Shown: in pieces, positions 18,043 to 26,404 of the stretch | How the letters are laid out: each line of letters opens with the position of its first letter | How positions within the stretch are numbered: the stretch's first letter is position 1 | From: an uncultured Dermabacteraceae bacterium | GTDB lineage: Bacteria > Actinomycetota > Actinomycetes > Actinomycetales > Dermabacteraceae | Direction: 5' to 3' | Length of the DNA stretch: 64,000 nucleotides | Assembly (NCBI GenBank): GCA_946223075.1 | Contig: CAMILZ010000004.1 | Coordinates: forward strand, 40,553-104,552 | Made by a program: the position numbers and the translations under genes | Notes under the pieces: generated by a model | What the model was told of the DNA's origin: nothing | The model's input: the letters and a program-made list of their open reading frames with translations, nothing else | Database searches by the model: none

Positions 18043-19539
18043 TTAACGTGCGCGGTAGTTCGGCGCCTCCACGATCTGCGCCATATCGTGCGGATGCGAC
18101 TCCTTGAGACCCGCCGCCGTAATGCGCACGAACTTGCCGCGCTCCTTAAGCTCGGGAATCGTGTGCGCACCCACGTAGAACATCGACTGCGCAAGGCCTC
18201 CCGTCAGCTGGTGCACGACGGTGCCGAGCGCACCCTTGTAGGCCACGGTGCCCTCGATGCCCTCGGGCACGATCTTGTCGTCGGTCTCCACGTCAGCCTG
18301 GAAGTAGCGGTCCTTCGAGAACGACTTCTTGCCGCGTGAGGCCATCGCCCCAAGCGAGCCCATGCCGCGGTAGCTCTTGAACTGCTTGCCGTTCATGAGG
18401 ATCACCTCGCCGGGCGACTCCGCCGTACCCGCGAGGAGCGAGCCGAGCATCACGGTATCGGCGCCCGCAACGAGGGCCTTCGCAATGTCGCCCGAGTACT
18501 GGAGGCCGCCATCACCGATGAGGGGAACACCCGCGGGTTTGCACGCCTTCGACGCCTCGTAAATGGCGGTGATCTGCGGAACGCCCACGCCGGCAACGAC
18601 GCGCGTCGTGCAAATCGAGCCCGGGCCCACACCCACCTTCACGGCATCAACGCCCGCGTCGATGAGCGCCTGGGCGCCCTCGCGCGTCGCCACGTTGCCG
18701 CCGATGATCTGCACGCCATCGAACGCCTTGTCGCTCTTGAGGCGGCGGATCATGTCGAGGGCAAGGCGCGCATGGCCGTTCGCGGTATCCACCACGAGAA
18801 CATCGACACCGGCATCGCGCAGCGCCCCCGCGCGCTCATACGAGTCGCCGAAGAAGCCCACACCCGCACCGATCAGGAGGCGGCCCTCCGCGTCCTTCGA
18901 CGCGTTCGGGAACTGCTCGCTCTTCACGAAGTCCTTCACCGTGATGAGGCCCGTGAGTTTGCCGCTCTCATCCACGAGAGGCAGGCGCTCACGCTTGTGC
19001 TTGCGCAGCAGCGCGGTCGCTTCTTCGCGGCTCACGTCGGTGGGCGCGGTGTACACCTCGCGCGTCATCACGTCGGAGACCTTCGTGGTTGCCCACTCGG
19101 CCACGGGAATGAAGCGCAGGTCGCGGTTCGTGCAAATGCCGAGCAGCGTGCCGGCCTCGTCCACGACGGGCAGGCCCGAAACGCGGTAGTTACCGCAGAT
19201 CGCATCGAAGTCTTCGAGCGTCGCATCCGGGCCGATCGTCACTGGGTTCGGCACGCGGCCGGTCTGGGTGCGCTTGACGAGGTCGACCTGGTGGGCCTGA
19301 TCCTCAATCGAAAGGTTGCGGTGAAGAATACCGATACCGCCAAGGCGTGCCATCGCAATCGCCATGCGAGCTTCGGTCACGGTGTCCATCGCGGCAGAGG
19401 CGAGGGGCACCCTCAGGTTAATCTCGCGCGTGAGCCGCGCGGTCGTGTCTACATCGCTCGGGATGACGTCCGTCTCCCCGGGAAGAAGCAGCACGTCGTC
19501 ATAGGTCAGGCCAACAAAACCGAAGGGATCATTCGTCAT
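18043..19539 (-). CDS. guaB: IMP dehydrogenase
   Basis: Oxidises IMP to XMP with NAD, the committed step to GMP, feeding GuaA encoded at 6 kb. The 498 residues have the full bacterial layout: N-terminal barrel strand (FVGLTYDDVLLLPGET), two CBS domains (about 95-215), and the catalytic loop GPGSICTTRVVAGVGVPQ with the active cysteine, then the mobile flap with KRYFQADV-type sequence. ATG start. It is the last gene of a minus-strand run: membrane protein, RluA-type enzyme, membrane protein, guaB, with 9 bases between it and the preceding gene. Confidence 0.96.
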   Translation of the reverse strand: MTNDPFGFVGLTYDDVLLLPGETDVIPSDVDTTARLTREINLRVPLASAAMDTVTEARMAIAMARLGGIGILHRNLSIEDQAHQVDLVKRTQTGRVPNPVTIGPDATLEDFDAICGNYRVSGLPVVDEAGTLLGICTNRDLRFIPVAEWATTKVSDVMTREVYTAPTDVSREEATALLRKHKRERLPLVDESGKLTGLITVKDFVKSEQFPNASKDAEGRLLIGAGVGFFGDSYERAGALRDAGVDVLVVDTANGHARLALDMIRRLKSDKAFDGVQIIGGNVATREGAQALIDAGVDAVKVGVGPGSICTTRVVAGVGVPQITAIYEASKACKPAGVPLIGDGGLQYSGDIAKALVAGADTVMLGSLLAGTAESPGEVILMNGKQFKSYRGMGSLGAMASRGKKSFSKDRYFQADVETDDKIVPEGIEGTVAYKGALGTVVHQLTGGLAQSMFYVGAHTIPELKERGKFVRITAAGLKESHPHDMAQIVEAPNYRAR

Positions 19540-19548
19540 GCTCCAACC

Positions 19549-20190
19549 TTAGCGCCGCCGCCTTGCCAGTTCCTTCCTGCGCGCATCAAATGCTTCAAGA
19601 AACACGTGCGGGTCCTCGAACTCCTCGCGCCACGGCATCGCGTAGCGCTTCGCAAGGGCGCGGTTCTGCCAAGATTTCCGGGCCGCGCGGTCGCGTGCGA
19701 GCAACTCCGGTCGTGACGGGCTCGCCGCGGCGAACACCTGCCGCTCGAACTCCGCGATGCCCTCAAAACTACGGTCGTCCCAGCCGCTATAGGGGATAAG
19801 CAGGCGTCGGCCTCCCTCCCCCGCTTCGAGCACCGTCACGCCCTGCGGTCGAAAATCCGGGACCACCGTCTGCACGCACCCGGCCTCGAGACCCTGCCGC
19901 CCACGCTGCACGCACCCCGTAACCGGATTCCACCATGTCGTGCGATGGGTAAGCGCGAGCACCGCAAGCATGAGAAACGCGAGCAACACCCAGCCCGCGA
20001 CCCACGCGAACGGAAGCACCACGGGCCACGGCCACCAGAACAGGCGACGCGCATACAGTCCCGTGACCGGCAGAAAAAGCGCGGAAAGCAGCGGCGCGCC
20101 CCACCTGAGCCACGGCACAAGACGCGCGGCGAACGTGGGTCCAAGCGCCACTCGAGCGCCTCTCACGCGCGGAGAAATCTGCTCAGTCAT
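19549..20190 (-). CDS. Conserved membrane protein, function unknown
   Basis: A 213-residue protein with two closely spaced helices (about 28-48 and 52-85, including PWPVVLPFAWVAGWVLLAFLML), then a soluble C-terminal region with an arginine-rich tail ending RRKELARRRR. I do not recognise the family; the arrangement resembles actinobacterial PH-like membrane proteins, but no motif proves it. It overlaps the end of the pseudouridine synthase gene by 8 bases and precedes guaB by 9 bases, so all are probably one transcript. Confidence 0.65.
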   Translation of the reverse strand: MTEQISPRVRGARVALGPTFAARLVPWLRWGAPLLSALFLPVTGLYARRLFWWPWPVVLPFAWVAGWVLLAFLMLAVLALTHRTTWWNPVTGCVQRGRQGLEAGCVQTVVPDFRPQGVTVLEAGEGGRRLLIPYSGWDDRSFEGIAEFERQVFAAASPSRPELLARDRAARKSWQNRALAKRYAMPWREEFEDPHVFLEAFDARRKELARRRR

Positions 20191-21160
20191 TCTCCCGAAC
20201 CTCCGGCGGCCACCACTCGAAGCGGCGCTCCGCCCCCGTCACCGGATCCGTAAACGCCATGAGTACGCTCCACAGCGCGAGCGGTTCACTCACCTCCCGG
20301 CGGGAACGCTCCCCCGTAACGGGATCGGGCGCAGGCGCGGGATACAGCTCGTCGCCCACGATCGGCAGGCCCACGTGCGCGAGGTGCACGCGCAACTGGT
20401 GTGTGCGGCCCGTGTGCGGGGTCAGGCTCACGAGGGTCCGACGGCTACCCGGCTCCCGCTGAAGCATTCGCACGCTCGTCCACGCCTCTTTCCCCTTCGG
20501 GTCAATGTGCGCCCACAGGTCACCGTGCCTCTTGACGATGGGCTCGCGGATTTCAAGCGTGCCGCGCTCGAGGCTGGCAAGCGTCGGACCCTCCCCCGAC
20601 ACCCACGCCACGTAACGCTTCCGCACTTCCCCGCGCGCGAAAAGCTGCTGGTAGGCGCCGCGTTCCTCGGGGATCTTCGACAGCACGAGGATCCCGCCGG
20701 TCTGTTTATCAAGCCGGTGAATTGGCGAAAGATCAGGCAGGCCATGCGCCACGCGAAGCCGCACGAGGGCGCTACGCCGAATATGCTCGCCGCGAGGAAT
20801 ACTCGCCATATCGCGCGGCTTTGCCACCACAAGCAGATGCTCATCTTCGAACACCACGGGAATGTCCACCGGATCGACAGCCTCGGGTGCGAGCTCCCGG
20901 TGGAAAAACACTTCGCGCGCCCGAGTCATGGCCTCGCCCCTACCCCACGCCTCGCCGTGCTGATCCACGATCCCTCCCGCGGTGAAGCGTTCACCGAGGT
21001 CACGCGCCTGCCCAGAACCAAGCGCCGGGAACCTCTCGAGCAGCACCTCCCCTACCGCCCTGCCCACCTCGTGCGGCGTTGCCACGACCCGCACGGCATC
21101 GAGCCCACCCCTTTGCGGCAAAGGAGGGCGGGAAAAACGCTTCGTACGGCGGGCAGGCAT
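20183..21160 (-). CDS. RluA-family RNA pseudouridine synthase
   Basis: Isomerises uridine to pseudouridine in rRNA or tRNA. The 325-residue protein carries the RluA-family catalytic motif with the essential aspartate in HRLDKQTGGILVLSK and the later HTGRTHQLRVHLAHVGLPIVGD. The N-terminal ~85 residues (basic MPARRTKRFSRPP then VLLERFPALG) are not a clear S4 domain. The target site cannot be read. The C-terminus ends RFEWWPPEVREND. It overlaps the next gene downstream by 8 bases. Family A words fall in coding sequence near 20438 and 20579. Confidence 0.88.
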   Translation of the reverse strand: MPARRTKRFSRPPLPQRGGLDAVRVVATPHEVGRAVGEVLLERFPALGSGQARDLGERFTAGGIVDQHGEAWGRGEAMTRAREVFFHRELAPEAVDPVDIPVVFEDEHLLVVAKPRDMASIPRGEHIRRSALVRLRVAHGLPDLSPIHRLDKQTGGILVLSKIPEERGAYQQLFARGEVRKRYVAWVSGEGPTLASLERGTLEIREPIVKRHGDLWAHIDPKGKEAWTSVRMLQREPGSRRTLVSLTPHTGRTHQLRVHLAHVGLPIVGDELYPAPAPDPVTGERSRREVSEPLALWSVLMAFTDPVTGAERRFEWWPPEVREND

Positions 21161-21188
21161 GGCTCCATTGTGCCAAGGAACCGAGGCG

Positions 21189-21932
21189 TCAGATCCCCCA
21201 GATCATGAACGTGAGGACATTGTGCGCCACGTAAAAGGCGACGATCGCGAGCACGAAAAGGTTCGGGTGGCGGTCAACGATCGAAAGGGCACCCGGCATC
21301 ATGCGTGCGAGTTCGCCGGGGCGCGCGTGGTCAATATGCTCGACCTTCACGCCGCGCTCCTCCGCCTCTCTCAGAAGAATCGACTGCGCACGCGTGCCGT
21401 AGAACGCACCCGAAATATTCGCCACGCGGCTCGTGCTCGACCGCATGATGAGGGCGGCGTCGAAGGCGTCGACATCGGTGTCTACGGGATCGCGAGGTTC
21501 TTTACCTCGGTAAATGTCACGCACGAGCCAAATTCCGGAAAGCCCACTCCACTTCGCCGAACGCGGAATGCGGAAAAGACCGCGCACTTTGACGCGATCC
21601 TCGTGGAGAACAACGCACTGCGTGAGAATACGGAGCAGGGCAACGAGGGCGAGCGCGACCACCGCGAACCAACCGTAGAGCGGGAGGGTAAACCAGTGGT
21701 CGTGGAAAAGACGCGGATCACTCCACAGGCTCTGCCCGATGAAGCTAATGCCCACGAGAAACTCGAGAAGCACCGTAAACACGATCGCTGCGAGGAGAGC
21801 GGCGCTCATCGCTGCGGGGCTTGGCCGCATCACGAGCTTGTGGGGCTTGCCGTCTTTGCGCGTGCTCGGATCCGTACTCGAGTGCACGCTTGTGGACGCG
21901 GCTCGCGAAGGTGATTGGTACACGGCGCTCAT
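21189..21932 (-). CDS. Membrane protein with PH-like cytoplasmic part, function unknown
   Basis: A 247-residue protein with two N-terminal helices (about 43-65 and 85-105), a central soluble stretch containing VVLHEDRVKVRGLFRIPRSAKWSGLSGIWLVRD, which looks like a bacterial PH-type fold, and a C-terminal helix (FVLAIVAFYVAHNVLTFMIW). It is the first gene of the run leading to guaB, 28 bases before the pseudouridine synthase. I cannot assign a role. Confidence 0.65.
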   Translation of the reverse strand: MSAVYQSPSRAASTSVHSSTDPSTRKDGKPHKLVMRPSPAAMSAALLAAIVFTVLLEFLVGISFIGQSLWSDPRLFHDHWFTLPLYGWFAVVALALVALLRILTQCVVLHEDRVKVRGLFRIPRSAKWSGLSGIWLVRDIYRGKEPRDPVDTDVDAFDAALIMRSSTSRVANISGAFYGTRAQSILLREAEERGVKVEHIDHARPGELARMMPGALSIVDRHPNLFVLAIVAFYVAHNVLTFMIWGI

Positions 21933-22026
21933 GCGGGTCCCCTCTCCCTCTCGCGAGTATCGTCAGGTCAGGCTCTCGTGTGCTCGGGCGCCCTCGGCGC
22001 GATTTGGGTGCACTTCGCTAAGAATA

Positions 22027-22062
22027 CGCCCCGCTCCTCGAGAAAGCTCAAGAAGCGGGGCG
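22027..22062 (-). terminator. Terminator of groEL
   Basis: CGCCCCGCT (22027-22035) pairs with AGCGGGGCG (22054-22062), extended inward by CTCGAG / CTCAAG. It lies 24 bases after the groEL stop. On the minus strand it is followed by TATTCTT, a weak T-tract. A family A half-site (22075-22084) sits between stem and gene. Confidence 0.7.
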
Positions 22063-22086
22063 TGTGAGACGAGGTCCGACGGTTGC

Positions 22087-23673
22087 TTACTCTTCGTCGT
22101 CCTCGCGCTTGTCAACGACGAGGGTCTCGGTCGTAAGAACGAGGCCCGCGATCGAGGCAGCGTGGCGCAGGGCGCTGCGCGTCACCTTCACCGGATCGAT
22201 GATGCCGGCCTCGACGAGGTCGACGTATTCGCCGGTCGCGGCGTTGAGGCCCGTGCCCACCGGGGACTCCTTGACCTTCTCCACGACGACGTACCCTTCT
22301 TCGCCAGCGTTTTCAGCGATCCAGCGAAGCGGCTCGGCAACAGCCTTGGCGACGGCGCGAACACCGACGGCCTCGTCACCCTCGAGCCCGAGGTCATCAG
22401 CGAGAACGGTCGCGGCCTGAACGATGGCCGAGCCACCGCCGGCAACGATGCCTTCGTCGATCGCAGCGCGCGTTGCCGCGACCGCGTCCTCGATGCGCAT
22501 CTTCTTTTCCTTGAGCTCAACCTCGGTGTGCGCACCGACCTTGATCACAGAGACGCCGCCCGAAAGCTTCGCGAGGCGCTCCTGGAGCTTCTCGCGATCC
22601 CACTCGGAATCGGTGTTCTCGATCTCAGCCTTAATCTGCTGGACGCGATCGGAAACCGCCTCCACGTCACCGGCGCCACCCACGATGGTCGTGTTGTCCT
22701 TCGTGATGACAACGCGCTGGGCGGTACCGAGCTGGCTGAGCTCGGTCGTCTTGAGGTCGAGGCCCAGATCGGGCGTGATGACCTCGGCGCCCGTGAGGAT
22801 CGCGATGTCCTGCATCATGGCCTTGCGGCGATCACCGAAGGCGGGAGCCTTGACGGCGGCACCCTTGAAGGAACCGCGCAGCTTCGACACCACGAGAGTC
22901 GCGAGGGCCTCGCCCTCGACGTCCTCGGCGATCACGAAAAGAGGCTTGCCCGATTCGACAACCTTCTCGAGAACGGGCAGGAACTCCTGCACGTTCGAGA
23001 TCTTGCCCTGGTTAATGAGCACGTAGGCGTCTTCGAGAACGACTTCCTGGCGGTCAGCGTCGGTCACGAAGTGCGGGGAGATGAAGCCCTTGTCGAACTG
23101 CATGCCCTCGGTGAAGTCGAGCTCGAGCGCCGTGGTCGAGGATTCCTCGACCGTGATGACGCCGTCCTTGCCGACCTTGTCGAACGCTTCGGCGAGCAGC
23201 TCGCCGATCTCGGCATCCTGCGACGACACGGTCGCGACGGACGCGGTCTGCTCCTTCGAGTCGATGTCGATCGCGTTCTCGCCGAGCTTGTCGCTAAGCG
23301 CCTCGACGGCCTTCTCCATGCCGCGCTTGAGCGCTGCAGGAGCGGCACCCGAAGCCACGTTGCGAAGGCCCTCGTGTACGAGTGCCTGAGCGAGAACGGT
23401 CGCGGTGGTCGTGCCGTCGCCGGCCACGTCGTTGGTCTTGGTCGCGACTTCCTTCGCGAGCTGAGCACCGAGATCCTCGTACGGATCCTCAAGCTCAACT
23501 TCGCGAGCGATCGTCACGCCGTCGTTCGTAATGGTGGGGGCGCCCCACTTCTTGTCGAGGACGACATTGCGGCCCTTGGGGCCAAGCGTCACCTTCACGG
23601 TGTCCGCGAGCTTGTCGACGCCGCGCTCGAGCGCGCGACGTGCCTCCTCGTCGTAAATGATTTCTTTAGCCAC
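22087..23673 (-). CDS. groEL: 60-kDa chaperonin GroEL
   Basis: Forms the double-ring folding chamber with GroES as lid. The 528 residues include the ATP-site segment TLGPKGRNVVLDKKWGAP, VAGDGTTTATVLAQ, and the conserved GGGSAIVQA. The C-terminus ends KREDDEE, with no GGM repeat and no histidine-rich tail, so it lacks the two tail types that I know from actinobacterial GroEL paralogues. The ATG is 10 bases after groES, an operon under CIRCE control. A terminator follows. Confidence 0.97.
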   Translation of the reverse strand: MAKEIIYDEEARRALERGVDKLADTVKVTLGPKGRNVVLDKKWGAPTITNDGVTIAREVELEDPYEDLGAQLAKEVATKTNDVAGDGTTTATVLAQALVHEGLRNVASGAAPAALKRGMEKAVEALSDKLGENAIDIDSKEQTASVATVSSQDAEIGELLAEAFDKVGKDGVITVEESSTTALELDFTEGMQFDKGFISPHFVTDADRQEVVLEDAYVLINQGKISNVQEFLPVLEKVVESGKPLFVIAEDVEGEALATLVVSKLRGSFKGAAVKAPAFGDRRKAMMQDIAILTGAEVITPDLGLDLKTTELSQLGTAQRVVITKDNTTIVGGAGDVEAVSDRVQQIKAEIENTDSEWDREKLQERLAKLSGGVSVIKVGAHTEVELKEKKMRIEDAVAATRAAIDEGIVAGGGSAIVQAATVLADDLGLEGDEAVGVRAVAKAVAEPLRWIAENAGEEGYVVVEKVKESPVGTGLNAATGEYVDLVEAGIIDPVKVTRSALRHAASIAGLVLTTETLVVDKREDDEE

Positions 23674-23683
23674 GATGAGCCTT

Positions 23684-23980
23684 TCAGCCTTCGATGATTG
23701 CGAGAACGTCGCGCTGGCTCAGAACGAGGTATTCCTCGGAGCCGTACTTGAGCTCGGTGCCGCCGTACTTCGAGAAGACGACCTTGTCACCGACCTTGAC
23801 GTCCATGGGGATGCGAGCGCCCTTGTCGTCGAAGCGGCCTTCGCCTACGGCGACGACTTCGCCCTCCTGGGGCTTTTCCTTGGCGGTATCGGGGATGATC
23901 AGGCCCGAAGCAGTCACCTGCTCGGCTTCGAGCGGGCGGACGACGACACGGTCCTCGAGGGGCTTAATGGAGACCGACAT
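23684..23980 (-). CDS. groES: 10-kDa co-chaperonin GroES
   Basis: Heptameric lid of GroEL. The 98-residue protein shows the family sequence throughout: IKPLEDRVVVRPLEAEQ, the mobile-loop region TASGLIIPDTAKEKPQEGEVVAVGEG, and GDKVVFSKYGGTELKYG. The ribosome site is GAAGGAGTGAG upstream of the ATG. Two CIRCE elements and a promoter lie 94-170 bases upstream. Confidence 0.97.
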   Translation of the reverse strand: MSVSIKPLEDRVVVRPLEAEQVTASGLIIPDTAKEKPQEGEVVAVGEGRFDDKGARIPMDVKVGDKVVFSKYGGTELKYGSEEYLVLSQRDVLAIIEG

Positions 23981-24073
23981 GCGACCTCACTCCTTCTTTT
24001 ATCAATGTGAAGTTGACGGGTGTGCCATGGTGGGATGCTCGTCGTCGCGGTGCCGAGCAACCCGGCGCACCAT

Positions 24074-24100
24074 TTGGCACTCTCGCGTTGAGACTGCCAA
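24074..24100. promoter_or_regulatory. CIRCE element 2 (HrcA operator)
   Basis: TTGGCACTC, nine bases, then GACTGCCAA, against the consensus TTAGCACTC-N9-GAGTGCTAA. The arms pair with each other at all but one position. HrcA bound here would block transcription into groES. Confidence 0.85.
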
Positions 24101-24108
24101 CGGATTCC

Positions 24109-24137
24109 ACACTAGTGTGCCGGTTAGCACTCGTCAA
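24109..24137 (-). promoter_or_regulatory. groES-groEL promoter embedded in CIRCE
   Basis: On the minus strand TTGACG (24137-24132), 17 bases, then TAGTGT (24114-24109). The -35 lies in the CIRCE 1 spacer and the start point would fall next to CIRCE 2, a layout that explains repression by HrcA without heat shock. Confidence 0.7.
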
Positions 24138-24150
24138 AGCTGAGTGCCAG
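24124..24150. promoter_or_regulatory. CIRCE element 1 (HrcA operator)
   Basis: TTAGCACTC (24124-24132), nine bases, then GAGTGCCAG (24142-24150). The left arm is the exact consensus and the spacing is exact. It overlaps the -35 hexamer of the groES promoter. Confidence 0.92.
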
Positions 24151-24634
24151 CTTCACGCCCCCCTGGATTGCATAGAGGTTATGGGGGTTTGACTCCGAGA
24201 GCCCCGCGACACACCTCCCTACCCCCCCCCTTTCGGATTGACGTAGCAAAACGTACGAAACTCATACCGACCTTCGCCTCAAACTGCCGTCACCATCCGC
24301 AGAGAGAACCCCACAACAACTCCGTAGTCGGTCACGCATGTTTGCGACAAGCGCCCACTCACGCCCTAGCGCTCGCATTAGGTGCGTTTAGCTACGTCAA
24401 TCCGCATTGGGGGTGGGAGGGGGCGGGGGCGGGGCGTTAGTCCCGCCGGCGCCTGTCTTGCGCATCACATATCCGTCATGCCGGAATCGGCGCTTCATAT
24501 CACACGCAGCGCCCTAGCGCGAGCGCGCGTCCACTTCATAAGATTGAAGCACGCGAGAAAGCAGCGGTGGAGCACCCTCTACCGCCACTCATCGCGCCTA
24601 ATTCCACAAAAACGGTAGTGAGGAAACAACCACA
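24151..24634. other. 484-bp divergent gap with G-rich tract, no gene seen
   Basis: The gap lies between the groES control region and a 57-aa gene. It has a C9 run near 24222, a G-rich tract at 24409-24434, and otherwise sequence poorer in G+C than neighbouring genes. Open frames here lack ribosome sites and coding character. The promoter of the small gene should be in its last ~100 bases, but I find no convincing hexamer pair. Confidence 0.6.
24409..24434 (+). other. Putative G-quadruplex motif
   Basis: Five runs of at least three G (G5, G3, G5, G5, G4) are separated by single bases T, A, C and C. This meets the canonical G-quadruplex pattern with one-base loops. It lies about 200 bases before the small gene on the plus strand. 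Confidence 0.6.
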
Positions 24635-24808
24635 ATGACCATCATCCGCTCGATCTTCAAGACCTTCGAAAACCTCGCCGATCACATGGTTGGGCAGGAC
24701 GTCGAACGACACAACACGGTTGACAAGAACCGACTCGGTGGCGACTTCGCCGCCATCGCTCAGGCTCGCAGCACTCAAGGTCTCACGACTCTCGGCCTCG
24801 GCCGCTAA
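24635..24808 (+). CDS. 57-aa protein, unknown
   Basis: An ATG preceded by GTGAGGAAACAAC opens a 57-codon frame starting MTIIRSIFKTFENLADHM and ending LTTLGLGR, with a terminator 22 bases after the stop. The composition (amphipathic N-terminal segment, no membrane helix, no cysteine) looks like a real small soluble protein. It is alone between groES and moaE. I know no family for it; it could be a stress-related small protein, given the neighbour, but that is guesswork. Confidence 0.65.
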   Translation: MTIIRSIFKTFENLADHMVGQDVERHNTVDKNRLGGDFAAIAQARSTQGLTTLGLGR

Positions 24809-24829
24809 AGACTCCCGCCTCACCTACCG

Positions 24830-24877
24830 AACGCCCCGCGCGCCGCTCCCACGAGCGCTGCAGCGCAGGGCGTTTTT
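24830..24877 (+). terminator. Terminator of the 57-aa gene
   Basis: AACGCCCCGCGC pairs with GCGCAGGGCGTT with one mismatch, followed by T5. An internal pair CGCTC/GAGCG strengthens it. Confidence 0.75.
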
Positions 24878-24906
24878 CATGCCCCAAAGCGCACCGGGCA
24901 CAACAT

Positions 24907-25389
24907 TTAGCCGATCGCGGCAACCCACTCGTGGGAACCGTCGGAAAAATACTGATCCTTCCAAATCGGGACGCGCGCCTTGACCTCATCCACGAGATCC
25001 GCGCACGCCTCGAACGCGCGAGCGCGATGCGGAGCCGCGACCGCGGCAACGAGCGCCGAATCCCCCACCGCGAGCGCGCCATGCCGGTGACTCGCGGCAA
25101 CGAGAACATCCGGGTACCGCTCGGCGATCGTACGCACGACGTCCGCCATGACGTCGCCGGCGCTCGGGTGCGCCTCATAGGCGAGGCGCTCAACACCGCG
25201 GCCCTCGTCGTGATCGCGCACGAGCCCGTCGAAGGTCACGAGAGCGCCGCAACGGCGATCGTTCACGCACGCGACCATGGCGGCGACCGTGATCGGCTCG
25301 CCACTCACGCTTGCGTGGCGCGCGCGCTCCTCGACCGATCCGAGTTGCGGATCGCGATCATCCTGCGCAGCTTTCGCGGTCGAACTCAT
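24907..25389 (-). CDS. moaE: Molybdopterin synthase large subunit
   Basis: With MoaD thiocarboxylate, inserts two sulfurs into precursor Z (cPMP) to make molybdopterin. The 160-residue protein carries the MoaE signature VPIWKDQYFSDGSHEWV with the likely catalytic lysines Lys137 and Lys144, and the HRHGALAVGD segment. An N-terminal extension of about 30 residues precedes the domain. Its ATG overlaps the mog stop by 4 bases, making it the last gene of moeA-moaC-mog-moaE. Confidence 0.93.
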   Translation of the reverse strand: MSSTAKAAQDDRDPQLGSVEERARHASVSGEPITVAAMVACVNDRRCGALVTFDGLVRDHDEGRGVERLAYEAHPSAGDVMADVVRTIAERYPDVLVAASHRHGALAVGDSALVAAVAAPHRARAFEACADLVDEVKARVPIWKDQYFSDGSHEWVAAIG

Positions 25390-25880
25390 TCGTGCCCTCC
25401 TCCATCGCGCTGGCGCAGCACATGTTCGAGAATCGGCTCGAGCACCGCCATGCCGTCCTTCACTCCGCCGCGAGAGCCGGGGAGATTCACCACGAGTGTG
25501 TGGCCCGCGAAACCCGCAAGTCCCCTGCTGACGACCGCATACGGGGTCGATTCACGTCCCTTGAGGCGCAGCGCTTCTGCAATCCCGGGAATCTCCCGCG
25601 TGAGATGGGGGCGCGTTTCTTCGGGTGTCACGTCGCTCGGCGTGAGGCCCGTGCCGCCCGTCGTGATCGCAAGATCCACCCCGGACGAAATAGCCTCGCC
25701 GAGGGCGTAGCCGACGTCGGACCCATCCGGGACCACCGTGACACCGCACCCGCGAAACCCGCACCGCTCAAGCCAAGCCGAAAGTTCCGGACCCGTGAGG
25801 TCCTCGTATTCGCCGCGCGCGGCGCGCGTCGACGCGACGATCACGCACGCCGACCAGCCGCGCTCCCCCACGAGGCTCAC
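25386..25880 (-). CDS. mog: MogA/MoaB-type molybdopterin adenylyltransferase
   Basis: Adenylates molybdopterin before MoeA inserts molybdate. The domain motifs TTGGTGLTPSDVTPEETRP and VVNLPGSRGGVKDGM are both present. I start it at the GTG at 25880, whose TG is shared with the moaC stop (GTGA overlap), giving 164 residues; the frame remains open 14 codons further into moaC without a better start. It could equally be named moaB; the two names cover one enzyme family. Confidence 0.9.
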   Translation of the reverse strand: MSLVGERGWSACVIVASTRAARGEYEDLTGPELSAWLERCGFRGCGVTVVPDGSDVGYALGEAISSGVDLAITTGGTGLTPSDVTPEETRPHLTREIPGIAEALRLKGRESTPYAVVSRGLAGFAGHTLVVNLPGSRGGVKDGMAVLEPILEHVLRQRDGGGHE

Positions 25881-26404
25881 GCCGCGCCGCCCTTCTCGCC
25901 GCTCGCCACCGCTCGGTCCCAATCACCGCTCTTGCCACCAGACTTCGCGAGGACCTTCACGTCGCCGATGACCGCGAGATGGTCGACGGCCTTGATCATG
26001 TCGTACACCGTCAGCGCAGCAACGCTCGCGGCGGTCAGCGCCTCCATCTCGACACCCGTTTTGCCTTCGGTCTTCACACGCGCGTGAACCTCGAGAACCT
26101 CGGGGGCTTTGCGCGAAAAATCGACAGTGACCTTGGTGATGGGAAGCGGGTGGCACAGCGGGATCAGTTCGTGCGTGCGCTTCGCCGCCATAATCCCCGC
26201 GACGCGGGCGACGCTGAGCGCCTCCCCCTTCGGGAGGTCACCCGTGAGAATGCGATCAATGACGTCGACCCGGCTCGCGAGAGTCGCGCTCGCACTCGCC
26301 TCGCGCGTCGTCACGGCCTTGCCGGAAACGTCCACCATGTGGCTCGAGCCATCGGCGCGCACGTGCGTGAGATCGGCACTTTCGTGTGCTTTATCGCTGG
26401 TCAT
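25877..26404 (-). CDS. moaC: Cyclic pyranopterin monophosphate synthase
   Basis: Acts after MoaA to form cyclic pyranopterin monophosphate. The 175-residue protein shows LTHVRADGSSHMVDVSGKAVTTREA, the KRTHELIPLCHPLPITKV active-site segment, EALTAASVAALTVYDMIKAVD, and a C-terminal KSGGKSGDW. The ATG overlaps the moeA stop by 4 bases (ATGA), and its own stop overlaps mog, indicating translational coupling. Confidence 0.95.
   Translation of the reverse strand: MTSDKAHESADLTHVRADGSSHMVDVSGKAVTTREASASATLASRVDVIDRILTGDLPKGEALSVARVAGIMAAKRTHELIPLCHPLPITKVTVDFSRKAPEVLEVHARVKTEGKTGVEMEALTAASVAALTVYDMIKAVDHLAVIGDVKVLAKSGGKSGDWDRAVASGEKGGAA

Noticed and set aside
21739..23697. 652-codon plus-strand open frame over groEL
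   Set aside because: Antisense shadow of groEL, no ribosome site, no domain.
24151..24440. Open frames in the groES-small gene gap
   Set aside because: No ribosome sites; they include homopolymer C and G runs and show no coding pattern.
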